Shown: piece after piece, positions 28,583-38,292 of the stretch
Layout of the letters: each line of letters opens with the position of its first letter
Numbering within the stretch: the stretch's first letter is position 1
Source of the DNA: Geobacteraceae bacterium
GTDB taxonomy: Bacteria; Desulfobacterota; Desulfuromonadia; Geobacterales; DSM-12255
NCBI GenBank assembly: GCA_013377075.1
Contig: JACABD010000013.1
Coordinates: forward strand, 6,462-70,461
Reading direction: 5' to 3'
DNA: 64,000 nt
Made by a program: the position numbers and the translations under genes
The notes under the pieces: generated by a model
What the model was told of the DNA's origin: nothing
Databases searched by the model: none
What the model saw: the letters and a program-made list of their open reading frames with translations, nothing else

Positions 28583-30232
28583 TTAAGCCCAGAATCTCTT
28601 TTCGAGCTCTGCAATAAGTGGTGTAAGGGATTTTCTGTCAAGTGCACTTATCATGTGAGCACCAAGTAGTGCAGAAGAGTGTTTTGTCTTCATGAATGCC
28701 AGTGGATTGTTTACTTTCAGCTCATTCATTCTGTCGCATTTATTGAAAATGAGGAGACGTTCTTTGTTTGCCAAGCCAAGATTGTCGAGGACCTTTTCAA
28801 CCTCACTCACGTGCTCGCGAAATTTCGGATTTGAGCAGTCGACCACATGGAGAAGCAGGTTTGCATCGTTAAGTTCCTCTAGAGTAGATCTGAAAGCACC
28901 TAGCAGTGATTCTGGGAGAGAGCGGATAAATCCGACAGTATCTGTTATTATAACTTCACGATCCAGAGGAAATCGCAGGCGTCTTGTTGATGTATCAAGT
29001 GTGGCAAAAAGCAGGTCCTCAGTAAAAACATCACTCTGGGTAAGGGTGTTCAAAAGAGTTGACTTCCCTGCATTAGTGTAGCCGACTATTGATATAATCG
29101 GTAGGCCTGAACGGATCCTCTTTTGTCTGCGTTGCAGCCTGTTCTCGGAAAGCTCCTTAAGTGTTCGCTCGAGTTTACTGATCCTGTCCCGGATCCTTCT
29201 CCTGTCTTGCTCAAGTTTGGATTCACCCGGGCCTCTACCACCTATCCCACCCATGAGGCGTGACATGTGAATCCCCTGTCCACTCAGATGTGGCAGCATA
29301 TACTTTAACTGGGCAAGCTCCACCTGAACCTTGCCGTCGGATGTTTTGGCCCGTCTTGCAAAGATATCGAGAATAAGCTGTGTACGGTCGATAACTTTTA
29401 GTTCAGTAACTTTTGAAATAGATCTTGCCTGTGCTGGAGAGAGATTCTGGTCAAAGACAAGAAGTGTTGCGCCGAGCTGCAGGGCCTTTATTACAAGTTC
29501 ACGGATTTTCCCCTCACCAAGCAGATACTTGCCAGACATTTCTCTTGATCGCTGAACAATTGAATCCAGAACAGTGACTCTGGCTGTGCGGGCAAGCTCA
29601 CCAAGCTCATCCATTGAGTCAATAGCATCTTCCTGAGATTCGCAGTAAACAGAGACAAGAATAGCTCTTTCTTCTGTAGATGCCGGTGCTTTGGGCGTTG
29701 ACAGCTCAAGGCTTTTTTCAAGCATGTAAATGGTGCTCTCAAGATCTTGTTCTATTGAGCCAAGCTGGTGGTAAGGTGTCACTGTGTAGGGGAGTTTGTC
29801 TGTAAAAGATGGAGCAAGTGATGCCGTAGATATTGAGACTGTAGCCACAGCCGGGTCAGGTGAATAGATTGCTGCTAAAACATCAAGGCGAAGAAGCAAA
29901 AGATCGTTCAGGTCATCCTGGTTAATCACTTCACCTCTGAGGTGGGTATGAACAAGTCTAAGTCCGCGCAATCGCTTGCGCCCAAGAGGGAAGTCTTTCA
30001 GGTCAGGTATGAGAAGACTCTTGTTATCGCCGACTACAACGTACTCAATGGTTCCTACTCTTGAAATGAGTAAAGCAACCTGTCTACCAATTTCGATTGA
30101 AACGGATATTACTGCACGTGCAACGTCAAGTGAAACGACTTCATATGGCAGGACTTTGCGTCTGTAGAGACGTTCAAGAGCTGTCAGTTGCAGCGGTTTA
30201 AGACCCGTTAGATTTCCGAAAGGTTGCTTGAT
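28583..30232 (-). CDS. hflX: GTPase HflX; N-terminal start codon uncertain (no ATG/GTG/TTG upstream of 29971)
   Basis: GTPase motifs (GYTNAGKSTLLN, DTVGFI, NKCD) and HflX GGRGPGESKLE. In-frame conserved-looking N-terminus KPIKQPFGNLTGLKPLQLTALERLYRRKVLPYEVVSLDVARAV...VGTIEYVVVGDNKSLLIPDL extends to the fabI stop. Given start is a possible ATC at 30230-30232. Confidence 0.8.
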   Translation of the reverse strand: MKQPFGNLTGLKPLQLTALERLYRRKVLPYEVVSLDVARAVISVSIEIGRQVALLISRVGTIEYVVVGDNKSLLIPDLKDFPLGRKRLRGLRLVHTHLRGEVINQDDLNDLLLLRLDVLAAIYSPDPAVATVSISTASLAPSFTDKLPYTVTPYHQLGSIEQDLESTIYMLEKSLELSTPKAPASTEERAILVSVYCESQEDAIDSMDELGELARTARVTVLDSIVQRSREMSGKYLLGEGKIRELVIKALQLGATLLVFDQNLSPAQARSISKVTELKVIDRTQLILDIFARRAKTSDGKVQVELAQLKYMLPHLSGQGIHMSRLMGGIGGRGPGESKLEQDRRRIRDRISKLERTLKELSENRLQRRQKRIRSGLPIISIVGYTNAGKSTLLNTLTQSDVFTEDLLFATLDTSTRRLRFPLDREVIITDTVGFIRSLPESLLGAFRSTLEELNDANLLLHVVDCSNPKFREHVSEVEKVLDNLGLANKERLLIFNKCDRMNELKVNNPLAFMKTKHSSALLGAHMISALDRKSLTPLIAELEKRFWA

Positions 30233-30241
30233 AGGTTTTCC

Positions 30242-31012
30242 CTAGAGACCGATAATATTGTAGCCGTTATCGACAAAATGAATTTCACCTGTGACGCCGC
30301 ATGCAAGATCACTTGACAGATAAAGAGCAGCATTTGCCACATCAGCCTGAGTGATATTCTTTCTTAAGGGCGCCTTGGATTGAACTACACTGGCGATTTG
30401 ATTAAAGCCGTTAACACCGGCGGCAGCAAGGGTCTTGATAGGTCCGGCGGAAATAGCATTAACCCTGATTCTTTCCGGGCCGACAGCTTCAGCAAGGTAG
30501 CGTACAGACATCTCTAGTGCAGCCTTTGCAACTCCCATGACATTGTAGCTTGGAAATACCTTCTGTCCGCCATAATATGATAGAGAAAGTGCGGAGGGGT
30601 TAGCACCTGACATTAAGGGTTTAGCAGCTCTAAGGCATGCTATGAAGGAATAAGCGCTAATGTCAAGTGCCGTGGAAAATCCTTCCCGAGTGGTGTCAAG
30701 AAATGATCCCTTAAGTTCATCCTTATTTGCAAAAGCAATCGAGTGAACCAGTATGTCGAGAGAGTCCCAGTGAGTAGACAGCTCGGTAAACGCAGCAGCT
30801 ATATCATCATCGTTTCTGACGTCACAGGGGATAACTATTTTAGATTGAATGCTCTCTGCAAGAGGCTGGACTCTTTTTGCAAAAGCATCTCCTGCATAGG
30901 TAAGAGCAATTTCGGCACCCTCCTGCTTGAATGCCTGAGCAATCGACCATGCAATGCTCTTGTCATTTGCCACTCCCAGAATCAAAGCTCTTTTGCCCGT
31001 AAGCAAACCCAT
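30242..31012 (-). CDS. fabI: Enoyl-[acyl-carrier-protein] reductase (NADH)
   Basis: MGLLTGKRALILGVANDKSIAWSIAQAF...LSYYGGQKVFPSYNVMGVAKAALE. Confidence 0.95.
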   Translation of the reverse strand: MGLLTGKRALILGVANDKSIAWSIAQAFKQEGAEIALTYAGDAFAKRVQPLAESIQSKIVIPCDVRNDDDIAAAFTELSTHWDSLDILVHSIAFANKDELKGSFLDTTREGFSTALDISAYSFIACLRAAKPLMSGANPSALSLSYYGGQKVFPSYNVMGVAKAALEMSVRYLAEAVGPERIRVNAISAGPIKTLAAAGVNGFNQIASVVQSKAPLRKNITQADVANAALYLSSDLACGVTGEIHFVDNGYNIIGL

Positions 31013-31186
31013 TTCAAACCTCCATAAGATAAAATCAGCTCTTCATAAGTATATAAATCTTTAAAACTTTCAGGAATATAGGGAAAAAAAATTAAAAAAT
31101 CAAGTGCGGGCGTAGACGGAAATCATTCAGAAGATTGGCTGTCAAGGCATTTTCGATTGAAGCGAGGCGGCATTCGATATTCTAAG

Positions 31187-31312
31187 TCAGGCCTGAACCT
31201 CATCAATTCGTCTTTTTATGACAATAATTATAAAAGACAGTATGAACCGAATGGTAGTAAGGAAGAGATCGGCTATCCGGAGAAAGATCTTTAACCCGCC
31301 GAATAGTTCCAT
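31187..31312 (-). CDS. Possible 41-aa small membrane protein (not in ORF track)
   Basis: Manual reverse-strand translation MELFGGLKIFLRIADLFLTTIRFILSFIIIVIKRRIDEVQA; RBS-like AGGGA upstream, one hydrophobic segment, Arg/Lys-rich end. Confidence 0.4.
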   Translation of the reverse strand: MELFGGLKIFLRIADLFLTTIRFILSFIIIVIKRRIDEVQA

Positions 31313-31438
31313 CAATTGTGTTCCCTAGTCATGTTTATGGGAAAAAGTAGCGGTTAAAAACGGAAAAGTCAATCAGGTATAGCCCTTGTGTGACAAAACT
31401 GTTTCTGTGGCTGTAAAAGATGTGTATACTCTCAGGTT

Positions 31439-33268
31439 ATGGCCAGAAGCTGGGAGCAGAAATTACATCAATCAAAGGCAATTTTTTGCGAAGGTCGTGG
31501 CAGATATTCGCAATTTGTCAAATATCTCCCGATTCTGCTACTTGGGTTTCTTGCCTACAGCAACACATTTACATCACCTTTTATCTTTGATGATCTCCCA
31601 AATATCAGTGCAAATCCGCTAGTCAGGGATTTTTCCTTGCATGCCATAAGGGATGCCTTTACCACCCGGCGTGGTGTGGGCATTGTGACGTTTCAGTTGA
31701 ACTACCTTCTGGCAAAAGATAGCGTTGTTTTCTATCATCTGACCAATCTTCTTATACACCTGGGCAATTCTATACTTGTATTGCTACTGTTAAGGCTAAT
31801 GCTGAAAACAGCAACTTATGGAGCGCCTAAAGGCGGGGGCTCGCAGGCATCATTTCCCCTCCCTTTTTTTGTTGCACTGTTATTTGCAGTCCACCCTTTG
31901 CAGACACAGGCTGTGACCTACATTATTCAGCGTTTCGCCTCACTTGCAACACTCTTCTACCTCCTTGCTGTATTTACCTATCTGAAAGCTCGGGTTGAAC
32001 AGAAGGAAAGCGGAAGAGCATTTACTGCAAGATCGCTCGTTTTTATGTGTGTTACCGCGTTATCGGCATTCCTAGCGGTCAACACAAAAGAGATTGCGTT
32101 CACTATCCCGGCGGCGATTGTATTGACTGAGCTGGTTTTTTTCGGTGCTTCGCCAAGAAAGCTCTCTCTAATTGGTTTTGGTGGCGTTTCGTTGCTTGCA
32201 GCTTTGCTGATTAAGCTTTCAACGTACGGAACAAGTGTGCTAACTGCTCTTAATGATGCTACCAGAGTGCAGAGTATTGCGTCCCGTACAGACTACATGT
32301 TTACCCAGTTCAGGGTGATTGTTACCTACATCAGGCTAATTTTCTTTCCGGCTAATCAGCGAGTTGAATATGACTATCCACTGTTGAAATCATTTCTTGA
32401 CTGGAGGGTTTTTTGTTCTTTCCTGCTGATTGTGTTGCTAATTGGCCTGGCCGGATATCTATTAAAAAGCGATGCGGACAGAACTTCTCCATACAGGCGT
32501 ATTGCAGCGTTTGGTATACTATGGTTTTTTCTGACGCTTTCTATTGAATCAAGCTTTATTCCGATAATTGATCTGATCTTTGAACATAGGGTCTACCTGC
32601 CGATGTTTGGAGCACTGACTACGATTATATCTTTAGTTTCCATCCTTGCCGAAAAAAGCGGTTTCGGATTGGCAAGGCTTTGCAGGGTACTGTTTCTTAT
32701 CGCAATAATTTTCGGAGGAGCAACTTTTGCAAGGAACAGTGTATGGGGGAGCGAACTTTCGCTATGGACTGACAATGTTGCTAAAAGCCCCCAGAGCGGC
32801 AGGGCATGGCATCATCTTGGCGCAGCATACATAAGTAAACGAAACCCGTCAGAGGCTCTGGCTGCAACTGTAAGATCTATTGAACTGGATAAGTCAAGTG
32901 CTGCCACTTGGAACAACCTCGGTATAGCGCTTGATCTTTTCGGGGTTTACAGTGACAGGTTTAACAGAACTACAGAAATGTTCAGCGAACCGGGAGCAAT
33001 CACATCCGTAAATGTCGGCAGGTGGAAAAGTGATGTAAACAACAACCTCGGGCTTTCTTATGAGATACTTGGGAACCTTCAAAATGCAGCTGATTGTTAC
33101 AGAAATGCAGTCGGCTATAACCCGTCAATGGGGCTGGCATACTACAACCTCGGAATATTGAACGCAAAAAGTGGTGATCAGTCAGGATATGCAGTGCAAC
33201 TACAGATTCTAAGGATGGTAGATCCTGCCTTGGCTAAGCGACTTCAGGCCAGAGTCGGGGCGAGGTGA
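31439..33268 (+). CDS. Multi-pass membrane protein with C-terminal TPR repeats (PMT-like)
   Basis: Many TM segments, FIFDDLPNI...NYLLAKDSVVFYHLTNLLIHLGNS, then TPR-like WHHLGAAYISKRNPSEAL. Confidence 0.8.
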   Translation: MARSWEQKLHQSKAIFCEGRGRYSQFVKYLPILLLGFLAYSNTFTSPFIFDDLPNISANPLVRDFSLHAIRDAFTTRRGVGIVTFQLNYLLAKDSVVFYHLTNLLIHLGNSILVLLLLRLMLKTATYGAPKGGGSQASFPLPFFVALLFAVHPLQTQAVTYIIQRFASLATLFYLLAVFTYLKARVEQKESGRAFTARSLVFMCVTALSAFLAVNTKEIAFTIPAAIVLTELVFFGASPRKLSLIGFGGVSLLAALLIKLSTYGTSVLTALNDATRVQSIASRTDYMFTQFRVIVTYIRLIFFPANQRVEYDYPLLKSFLDWRVFCSFLLIVLLIGLAGYLLKSDADRTSPYRRIAAFGILWFFLTLSIESSFIPIIDLIFEHRVYLPMFGALTTIISLVSILAEKSGFGLARLCRVLFLIAIIFGGATFARNSVWGSELSLWTDNVAKSPQSGRAWHHLGAAYISKRNPSEALAATVRSIELDKSSAATWNNLGIALDLFGVYSDRFNRTTEMFSEPGAITSVNVGRWKSDVNNNLGLSYEILGNLQNAADCYRNAVGYNPSMGLAYYNLGILNAKSGDQSGYAVQLQILRMVDPALAKRLQARVGAR

Positions 33269-33987
33269 GCAACTTGTCTGATACAATTGTCATAATTCCT
33301 GCCTTTAACGAAGAGCATGGGATAGCATCAGTAATCTCGAAGATCAAAGCACATGCCCCTGATTTTGATGTTCTTGTTATTAATGACGGCTCAGCAGATA
33401 GAACCAAAGCAGTGGCTAAGGAAGCCGGTGCTATTGTGCTTACCCATAACTTCAACATGGGATATGGTGTAGCTATTCAGACCGGCTACAAATTCGCCCA
33501 TGAAAAGGGTTACAGTTACATAATACAGATTGATGGTGACGGTCAGCATGATCCGACCTTTATCAGTGAGCTGCTTGAACCGGTAAAAAACGGTGATGTC
33601 GATTTTGCCCTTGGCTCAAGATTTCTCTGGTTTGACAGTTACAGACCTTCATTCACCAGGCGGCTTGGGATACTCTTCTTCCGCAAGCTGGTGACAGTGA
33701 TAATCGGTCGGGAGATTACAGATCCGACATCAGGCTATCAGGCCTTCAACAGGGACGTAATAAAGTTCTTCACAACTGACGTATTCCCGTGTGACTATCC
33801 AGATGCGGACATGCTGATAACCCTTAATCTGGCTGGTTTCAGAGTGCGAGAAGTTCCGGTAAGAATGTTTGCAAACCCGACCGGCAAGACAATGCACAGC
33901 GGAGCCAAACCTCTTTATTACATGATAAAGATGTGCCTTTCGATATTTGTGACGCTTTTGCGAAACCGGAAGTTGTACCGGAGATAG
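33265..33987 (+). CDS. Glycosyltransferase family 2 (dolichyl-phosphate mannose synthase-like)
   Basis: VIIPAFNEEHGI, VINDGSADRT, QIDGDGQHDP. Confidence 0.9.
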   Translation: MSNLSDTIVIIPAFNEEHGIASVISKIKAHAPDFDVLVINDGSADRTKAVAKEAGAIVLTHNFNMGYGVAIQTGYKFAHEKGYSYIIQIDGDGQHDPTFISELLEPVKNGDVDFALGSRFLWFDSYRPSFTRRLGILFFRKLVTVIIGREITDPTSGYQAFNRDVIKFFTTDVFPCDYPDADMLITLNLAGFRVREVPVRMFANPTGKTMHSGAKPLYYMIKMCLSIFVTLLRNRKLYRR

Positions 33988-33990
33988 TCT

Positions 33991-34365
33991 ATGACACTAA
34001 AACAGCAGATATTTTCCATAATCGTCAGCCTTGTCGTGTTTTTCTTTACCATTGACCTGGTCAGAAAAAAACGACTGCGTGAAGAGTATTCACTTCTTTG
34101 GCTCGGTACGAGTATACTTATGCTTGTCCTTATTATCCGCTATGACTGGCTACTTTATCTTACAAGTTTAATTGGAGCAGTACTGCCGACAACTACGCTT
34201 TTCCTCGGCTCTATTTTGTTCCTTGTGCTGCTTGCTGTGCAGTTTTCGATTAAAATATCCAGGCTTTCCAATCAGGTTAAAGATCTTGTTCAGGAAAATG
34301 CCTTGCTTAGGTATGAGTTTGAAAAGTCCCGCATAGCGAATGAACAGGTTGTAAAAGAAAATTAA
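33991..34365 (+). CDS. DUF2304-like membrane protein
   Basis: Three TM segments plus C-terminal coiled coil (LSNQVKDLVQENALLRYE). Confidence 0.75.
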   Translation: MTLKQQIFSIIVSLVVFFFTIDLVRKKRLREEYSLLWLGTSILMLVLIIRYDWLLYLTSLIGAVLPTTTLFLGSILFLVLLAVQFSIKISRLSNQVKDLVQENALLRYEFEKSRIANEQVVKEN

Positions 34366-34390
34366 ATTAACCTTTCCAGGGGGTGAAGCA

Positions 34391-35347
34391 GTGGACTTAA
34401 GTGTAGTTGTCCCCATATATAATGAAGAAGAGAATGTGGCGCTTTTGTATGAGCGGGTTACCGCGGCTCTGGCTGTCACAGATCTTTGCTATGAGTTGAT
34501 TCTTGTCGATGACGGCTCCAGTGATCGCTCTTATTTACTGCTGAAAGATATTGCTTCTCAAGATCAGCGAGTCAAGGTGATCCGTTTCCGTCGTAATTTC
34601 GGCCAGACAGCGGCCATGGCAGCTGGATTTGATGCGGCTTCAGGCAGGGTTGTTGTCCCTATGGACGGAGATTTGCAAAACGATCCTACCGATATACCTA
34701 GACTGCTTGCAAAGATAGATGAAGGCAACGATGTCGTCTCCGGATGGAGAAAGGACAGGCAGGATACATTCATCAACCGCAAACTGCCGTCGATGATCGC
34801 CAACGGCCTCATCTCCCGCTTCACTGGGGTTCATCTTCACGACTACGGCTGCACCCTGAAGGCCTATAGAAAAGAAGTTCTTGAAGGGATTAACCTCTAC
34901 GGCGAGATGCACAGGTTCGTTCCAGCCCTGGCCTCACAGGTCGGCGCCAAAGTCACGGAAATCCCGGTAAAGCACCATCCACGCCTCTATGGAACCAGTA
35001 AATATGGCATTTCGCGGACGGTCAGGGTTGTGCTTGACCTGATGACGGTCAAGTTTCTCCTTCAATACTCGACAAAACCGATTCAGCTCTTTGGCAAATG
35101 GGGAGTCTACACCATCTTCGCCGGTATGATGAGCGGCCTGGCAACCCTATACATGAAAATCTTCGAGCATATGAGCATGAACCGTAACCCTTTGTGGATA
35201 CTTACGGTCTTCCTTGTCTTCATGGGGGTACAGTTCATTGTTCTCGGCCTTTTGGGTGAACTGAATGCGAGGACTTATTACGAAGCCCAGGGGAAACCGA
35301 TCTATGTAGTTCGGGAGAGGCTGAATATTGAGCGGGAAGCGCTCTGA
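34391..35347 (+). CDS. Glycosyltransferase family 2 with C-terminal TM helices
   Basis: VVPIYNEEENV, LVDDGSSDRS, MDGDLQNDP, RRNFGQTAAMAAGF. Confidence 0.92.
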   Translation: MDLSVVVPIYNEEENVALLYERVTAALAVTDLCYELILVDDGSSDRSYLLLKDIASQDQRVKVIRFRRNFGQTAAMAAGFDAASGRVVVPMDGDLQNDPTDIPRLLAKIDEGNDVVSGWRKDRQDTFINRKLPSMIANGLISRFTGVHLHDYGCTLKAYRKEVLEGINLYGEMHRFVPALASQVGAKVTEIPVKHHPRLYGTSKYGISRTVRVVLDLMTVKFLLQYSTKPIQLFGKWGVYTIFAGMMSGLATLYMKIFEHMSMNRNPLWILTVFLVFMGVQFIVLGLLGELNARTYYEAQGKPIYVVRERLNIEREAL

Positions 35348-35365
35348 TATGAGCAGGTATTTGCA

Positions 35366-36541
35366 ATGAAAATTCTTCTTATTGCACCGCAGCCGTTTCT
35401 GGAAAAACGTGGGACTCCACTGGCTGTCCTGCAGCTGCTTAAGGCCTTTAGCGAACTTGGTCATCAGGTTGATCTTGTCAGTTATCATCTTGGCGAAGAT
35501 GTGGATCTGCCAGGTATGCGGCACTGCCGGGCGCTTCGCATTCCATTTATAAATAGTGTTGCCAAGGGGATGTCTGCTACCAAGCTGTTTCTGGATATTT
35601 TCATTTTTCTGCGTGCATTAGGTCTGTTGCTTTCCAACCGCTATGACTCAGTTCATGGAGTGGAAGAGGGTGCAATAATGGGTGGCGTGTTGACCCTTTT
35701 CTGGCGTACTCCGCTTGTCTACGACATGGACTCAAGCATTCCCGAGCAGTTGGAAGAGTCTGGTAACAGGCTTTGGGGTGGTAGTGTCATGGTGGGGGTG
35801 GCAACTCTTCTTGAACGCTGGACAATAAACCGTGCTGCCGTAGTTCTCCCAGTGTGCAGTTCTCTGGCGGAAAGGGTTCGCAGGGTTTCGCCAGCCAAAC
35901 CGTTACAACTCCTTGAAGATATTCCCAATGTTGAAGAGTTTGCTGCCGGTCAGCTAAAGGAACTGGAACGACTGCGCCAGGAGCTGGGGCTTTTTGGCAG
36001 GAAAATAGTTCTCTATACCGGCACATTCGAAGGCTATCAGGGAATTGACCTGCTGCTTGATGCAATTCCAATGGTTGTTAAAAGCTTTCCGGATACAGTT
36101 TTTGTTCTTGTTGGCGGCGAACCAGCCCAGGTAGAGGAGAAAAAAGCTGTTGTCGTCAGTCTTGGGGTGGCTGCAAATGTGATGATTCTTGGGAAAAGGC
36201 CACTTGAAGAGATGCCGCTCTTTATGGAGATGGCTGATATTCTTGTTTCGCCCCGCAACAAGGGGACAAACACGCCGATGAAGATCTACACCTACCTTCA
36301 GTCAGGAAGACCGGTTGTGGCAACCCGCCTCCCTACCCATACACAGGTGTTGACAGATGAGAACTCTGTGCTGGTTGAGCCTGTTGCCAAGGAGTTTGCC
36401 AATGGTGTTGTGCGTCTTCTGGCGGAGCCGGAGATTGGCCTATCACTGGGCAAGGCCGGTGCACAGCTTGTGAAGGATAACTACAGTTTTGACGGTTTCA
36501 GGAATAAAGTGGAGGGGGCATACCGCCAGATCCAGTCATGA
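35366..36541 (+). CDS. Glycosyltransferase group 1 (GT4)
   Basis: MKILLIAPQPFLEKRGTPLAV...ILVSPRNKGTNTPMKIYTYLQSGRPVVAT. Confidence 0.9.
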   Translation: MKILLIAPQPFLEKRGTPLAVLQLLKAFSELGHQVDLVSYHLGEDVDLPGMRHCRALRIPFINSVAKGMSATKLFLDIFIFLRALGLLLSNRYDSVHGVEEGAIMGGVLTLFWRTPLVYDMDSSIPEQLEESGNRLWGGSVMVGVATLLERWTINRAAVVLPVCSSLAERVRRVSPAKPLQLLEDIPNVEEFAAGQLKELERLRQELGLFGRKIVLYTGTFEGYQGIDLLLDAIPMVVKSFPDTVFVLVGGEPAQVEEKKAVVVSLGVAANVMILGKRPLEEMPLFMEMADILVSPRNKGTNTPMKIYTYLQSGRPVVATRLPTHTQVLTDENSVLVEPVAKEFANGVVRLLAEPEIGLSLGKAGAQLVKDNYSFDGFRNKVEGAYRQIQS

Positions 36542-37626
36542 TAAGAAAAATTCGTCAGACCATAAATGTACTTAAATTTGCACTTGGCAGCACCAGACCG
36601 TCTGCCGGACCGCTCAAGGTGCAGTGGGATATCCTTTACCGCTGCAATTCCAAATGCATAACCTGTGATCGCTGGATGGAGGTGGAGGGGAGAACAATCA
36701 TCCCCTTTGAAAGGGAAAAGCAGTTTCTCTCCGAGCTGGCTGATATGGGAACTTTCAGTGTGGCCTTCTCCGGCGGCGAGCCGTTTCTGCGCAAGGATAT
36801 CTTTGAGCTGATAAAAGAGGCTAAGCGGGTTGGGTTGACGACCAGCCTGAACAGCAATGGTCTGCTAATCAACGAAAAAATGGCGGACAGAATCATCGAC
36901 TCCGGTCTGGACATGATCTACTTCTCTCTTGATGGTGCAAAACCTGAAACAAATGATTATATCCGCGGAGTTCCGGGGGGCTTTGCCAAGACCTTTCAGG
37001 CTGTGCGGCTGCTCCGGGAAAAGCGTAGCGCAAAACCGAAGATCTTTATCAACTGCACGGTCAACAACATGAACGTCGGTGAGATTGTGGATCTGGCGCG
37101 GCTCTGCCGGGAGGCAAAGGTGGATGGTGTCACCATGCAGCCTGCACATAGCTGCGAAGGGATGGAATTTGCCATTCCCGAGGAGCTTAAACTTGGGGAG
37201 GCCAGTATTCCGGTTTTTCAGCAGCAGCTTGCAGTGCTGCTGAACGAGTACCGTGACATGTTCCCGATGATGGACGATTATTTTGCCCAGTTCGGGCAGT
37301 TTATCTCAAACCCCCAGGTTCTATACAAGTATCGCTGTGTGGCAGCCTACACCAGTGTTCAGATCCATCCGAACGGTGATATTTACTCCTGCCCGGTTGC
37401 TTTCGAGAAAATCGGCAACCTGATGGATGCCCCTTTCAAGGATATTTGGTTTTCCCCCAAGGCCGATGAATTGAGGGAAAAGATCAAAAACGGCCAGCAT
37501 CCCATGTGCTGGTTCACCTGTGTGGCACCGGCAAACATATTCCTCTCCTATCTCCACCCCTTCAGGCTCTACAAGCTCTTTCGACCGGAGATGCTCCGGC
37601 ATATACTTTTTAAAATGGGTGGTTAG
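36538..37626 (+). CDS. Radical SAM protein with SPASM-like C-terminus
   Basis: CNSKCITC (CX3CX2C), FSGGEPFLR, downstream Cys-rich YSCPVAF...CWFTCVA. Confidence 0.9.
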   Translation: MIRKIRQTINVLKFALGSTRPSAGPLKVQWDILYRCNSKCITCDRWMEVEGRTIIPFEREKQFLSELADMGTFSVAFSGGEPFLRKDIFELIKEAKRVGLTTSLNSNGLLINEKMADRIIDSGLDMIYFSLDGAKPETNDYIRGVPGGFAKTFQAVRLLREKRSAKPKIFINCTVNNMNVGEIVDLARLCREAKVDGVTMQPAHSCEGMEFAIPEELKLGEASIPVFQQQLAVLLNEYRDMFPMMDDYFAQFGQFISNPQVLYKYRCVAAYTSVQIHPNGDIYSCPVAFEKIGNLMDAPFKDIWFSPKADELREKIKNGQHPMCWFTCVAPANIFLSYLHPFRLYKLFRPEMLRHILFKMGG

Positions 37627-37632
37627 TATTAT

Positions 37633-37685
37633 GCAAATTTCATTTGCCCATTCATTATTTTTTCTGTAGTGTTCATAATATGAAC
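37633..37685. promoter_or_regulatory. Two 15-bp inverted repeats upstream of and overlapping the HTH regulator start codon
   Basis: GCAAAT-TTC-ATTTGC at 37633-37647 and GTTCATA-A-TATGAAC at 37671-37685; the second overlaps the ATG at 37680. Confidence 0.5.
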
Positions 37686-38273
37686 GATAGCGAAAAAACT
37701 CTCGACTCACATCGCTCCTTTATGCTCATGACCGAAATTGCCGGAGAGGAGCCGATTTCCCAGCGGGAACTGTCACGCCGCATGGGGATTGCTGTCGGCC
37801 TGGTAAACTCATACCTGAAAAATCTAGTGGCAAAGGGGTATGTCCGGATCAAGGCTTTCCCGAAAAACCGCTATTCATACCTTCTTACACCACAGGGACT
37901 TACCGAAAAGAGCCGTCTCGCCTATCAACATCTTTCATACTTTACCGGACTTTATACAGTTGCCCGTCAGGATTATCTGGATCTTTTCAGACGACTGGAG
38001 GCTGACGGCGTCAGTAAATTAGCTTTTTGCGGAGTTGATGAGGTTGCTGAGATTGCCTACCTTTCGTTGCAGGAGACAGGGATCGAGCTGGCTCTGGTAA
38101 TGGATCTTGCAGCCGATGGTGCCGTGTTCTTCGGTAACGCAGTACAACCGATCAATGTGGCGAGTAACCTGCCCGTTGTAATTTCCTCACTGAAACGTTG
38201 CGACTCTTTGGAAGAGGTATTGCTAAAGGCTGGAGTAACAAGAAACAGAATCTTCTCTTTAGGTAATATTTAG
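37680..38273 (+). CDS. Winged-HTH regulator with C-terminal Rossmann-like sensor domain
   Basis: QRELSRRMGIAVGLVNSYLKNLVAKGYVRIKAFPKNRYSYLLTPQG plus KLAFCGVDEVAEIAYLSLQETGIELALVMD. Confidence 0.75.
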   Translation: MNDSEKTLDSHRSFMLMTEIAGEEPISQRELSRRMGIAVGLVNSYLKNLVAKGYVRIKAFPKNRYSYLLTPQGLTEKSRLAYQHLSYFTGLYTVARQDYLDLFRRLEADGVSKLAFCGVDEVAEIAYLSLQETGIELALVMDLAADGAVFFGNAVQPINVASNLPVVISSLKRCDSLEEVLLKAGVTRNRIFSLGNI

Positions 38274-38292
38274 ATATTAAAGGGGCGCTGCG

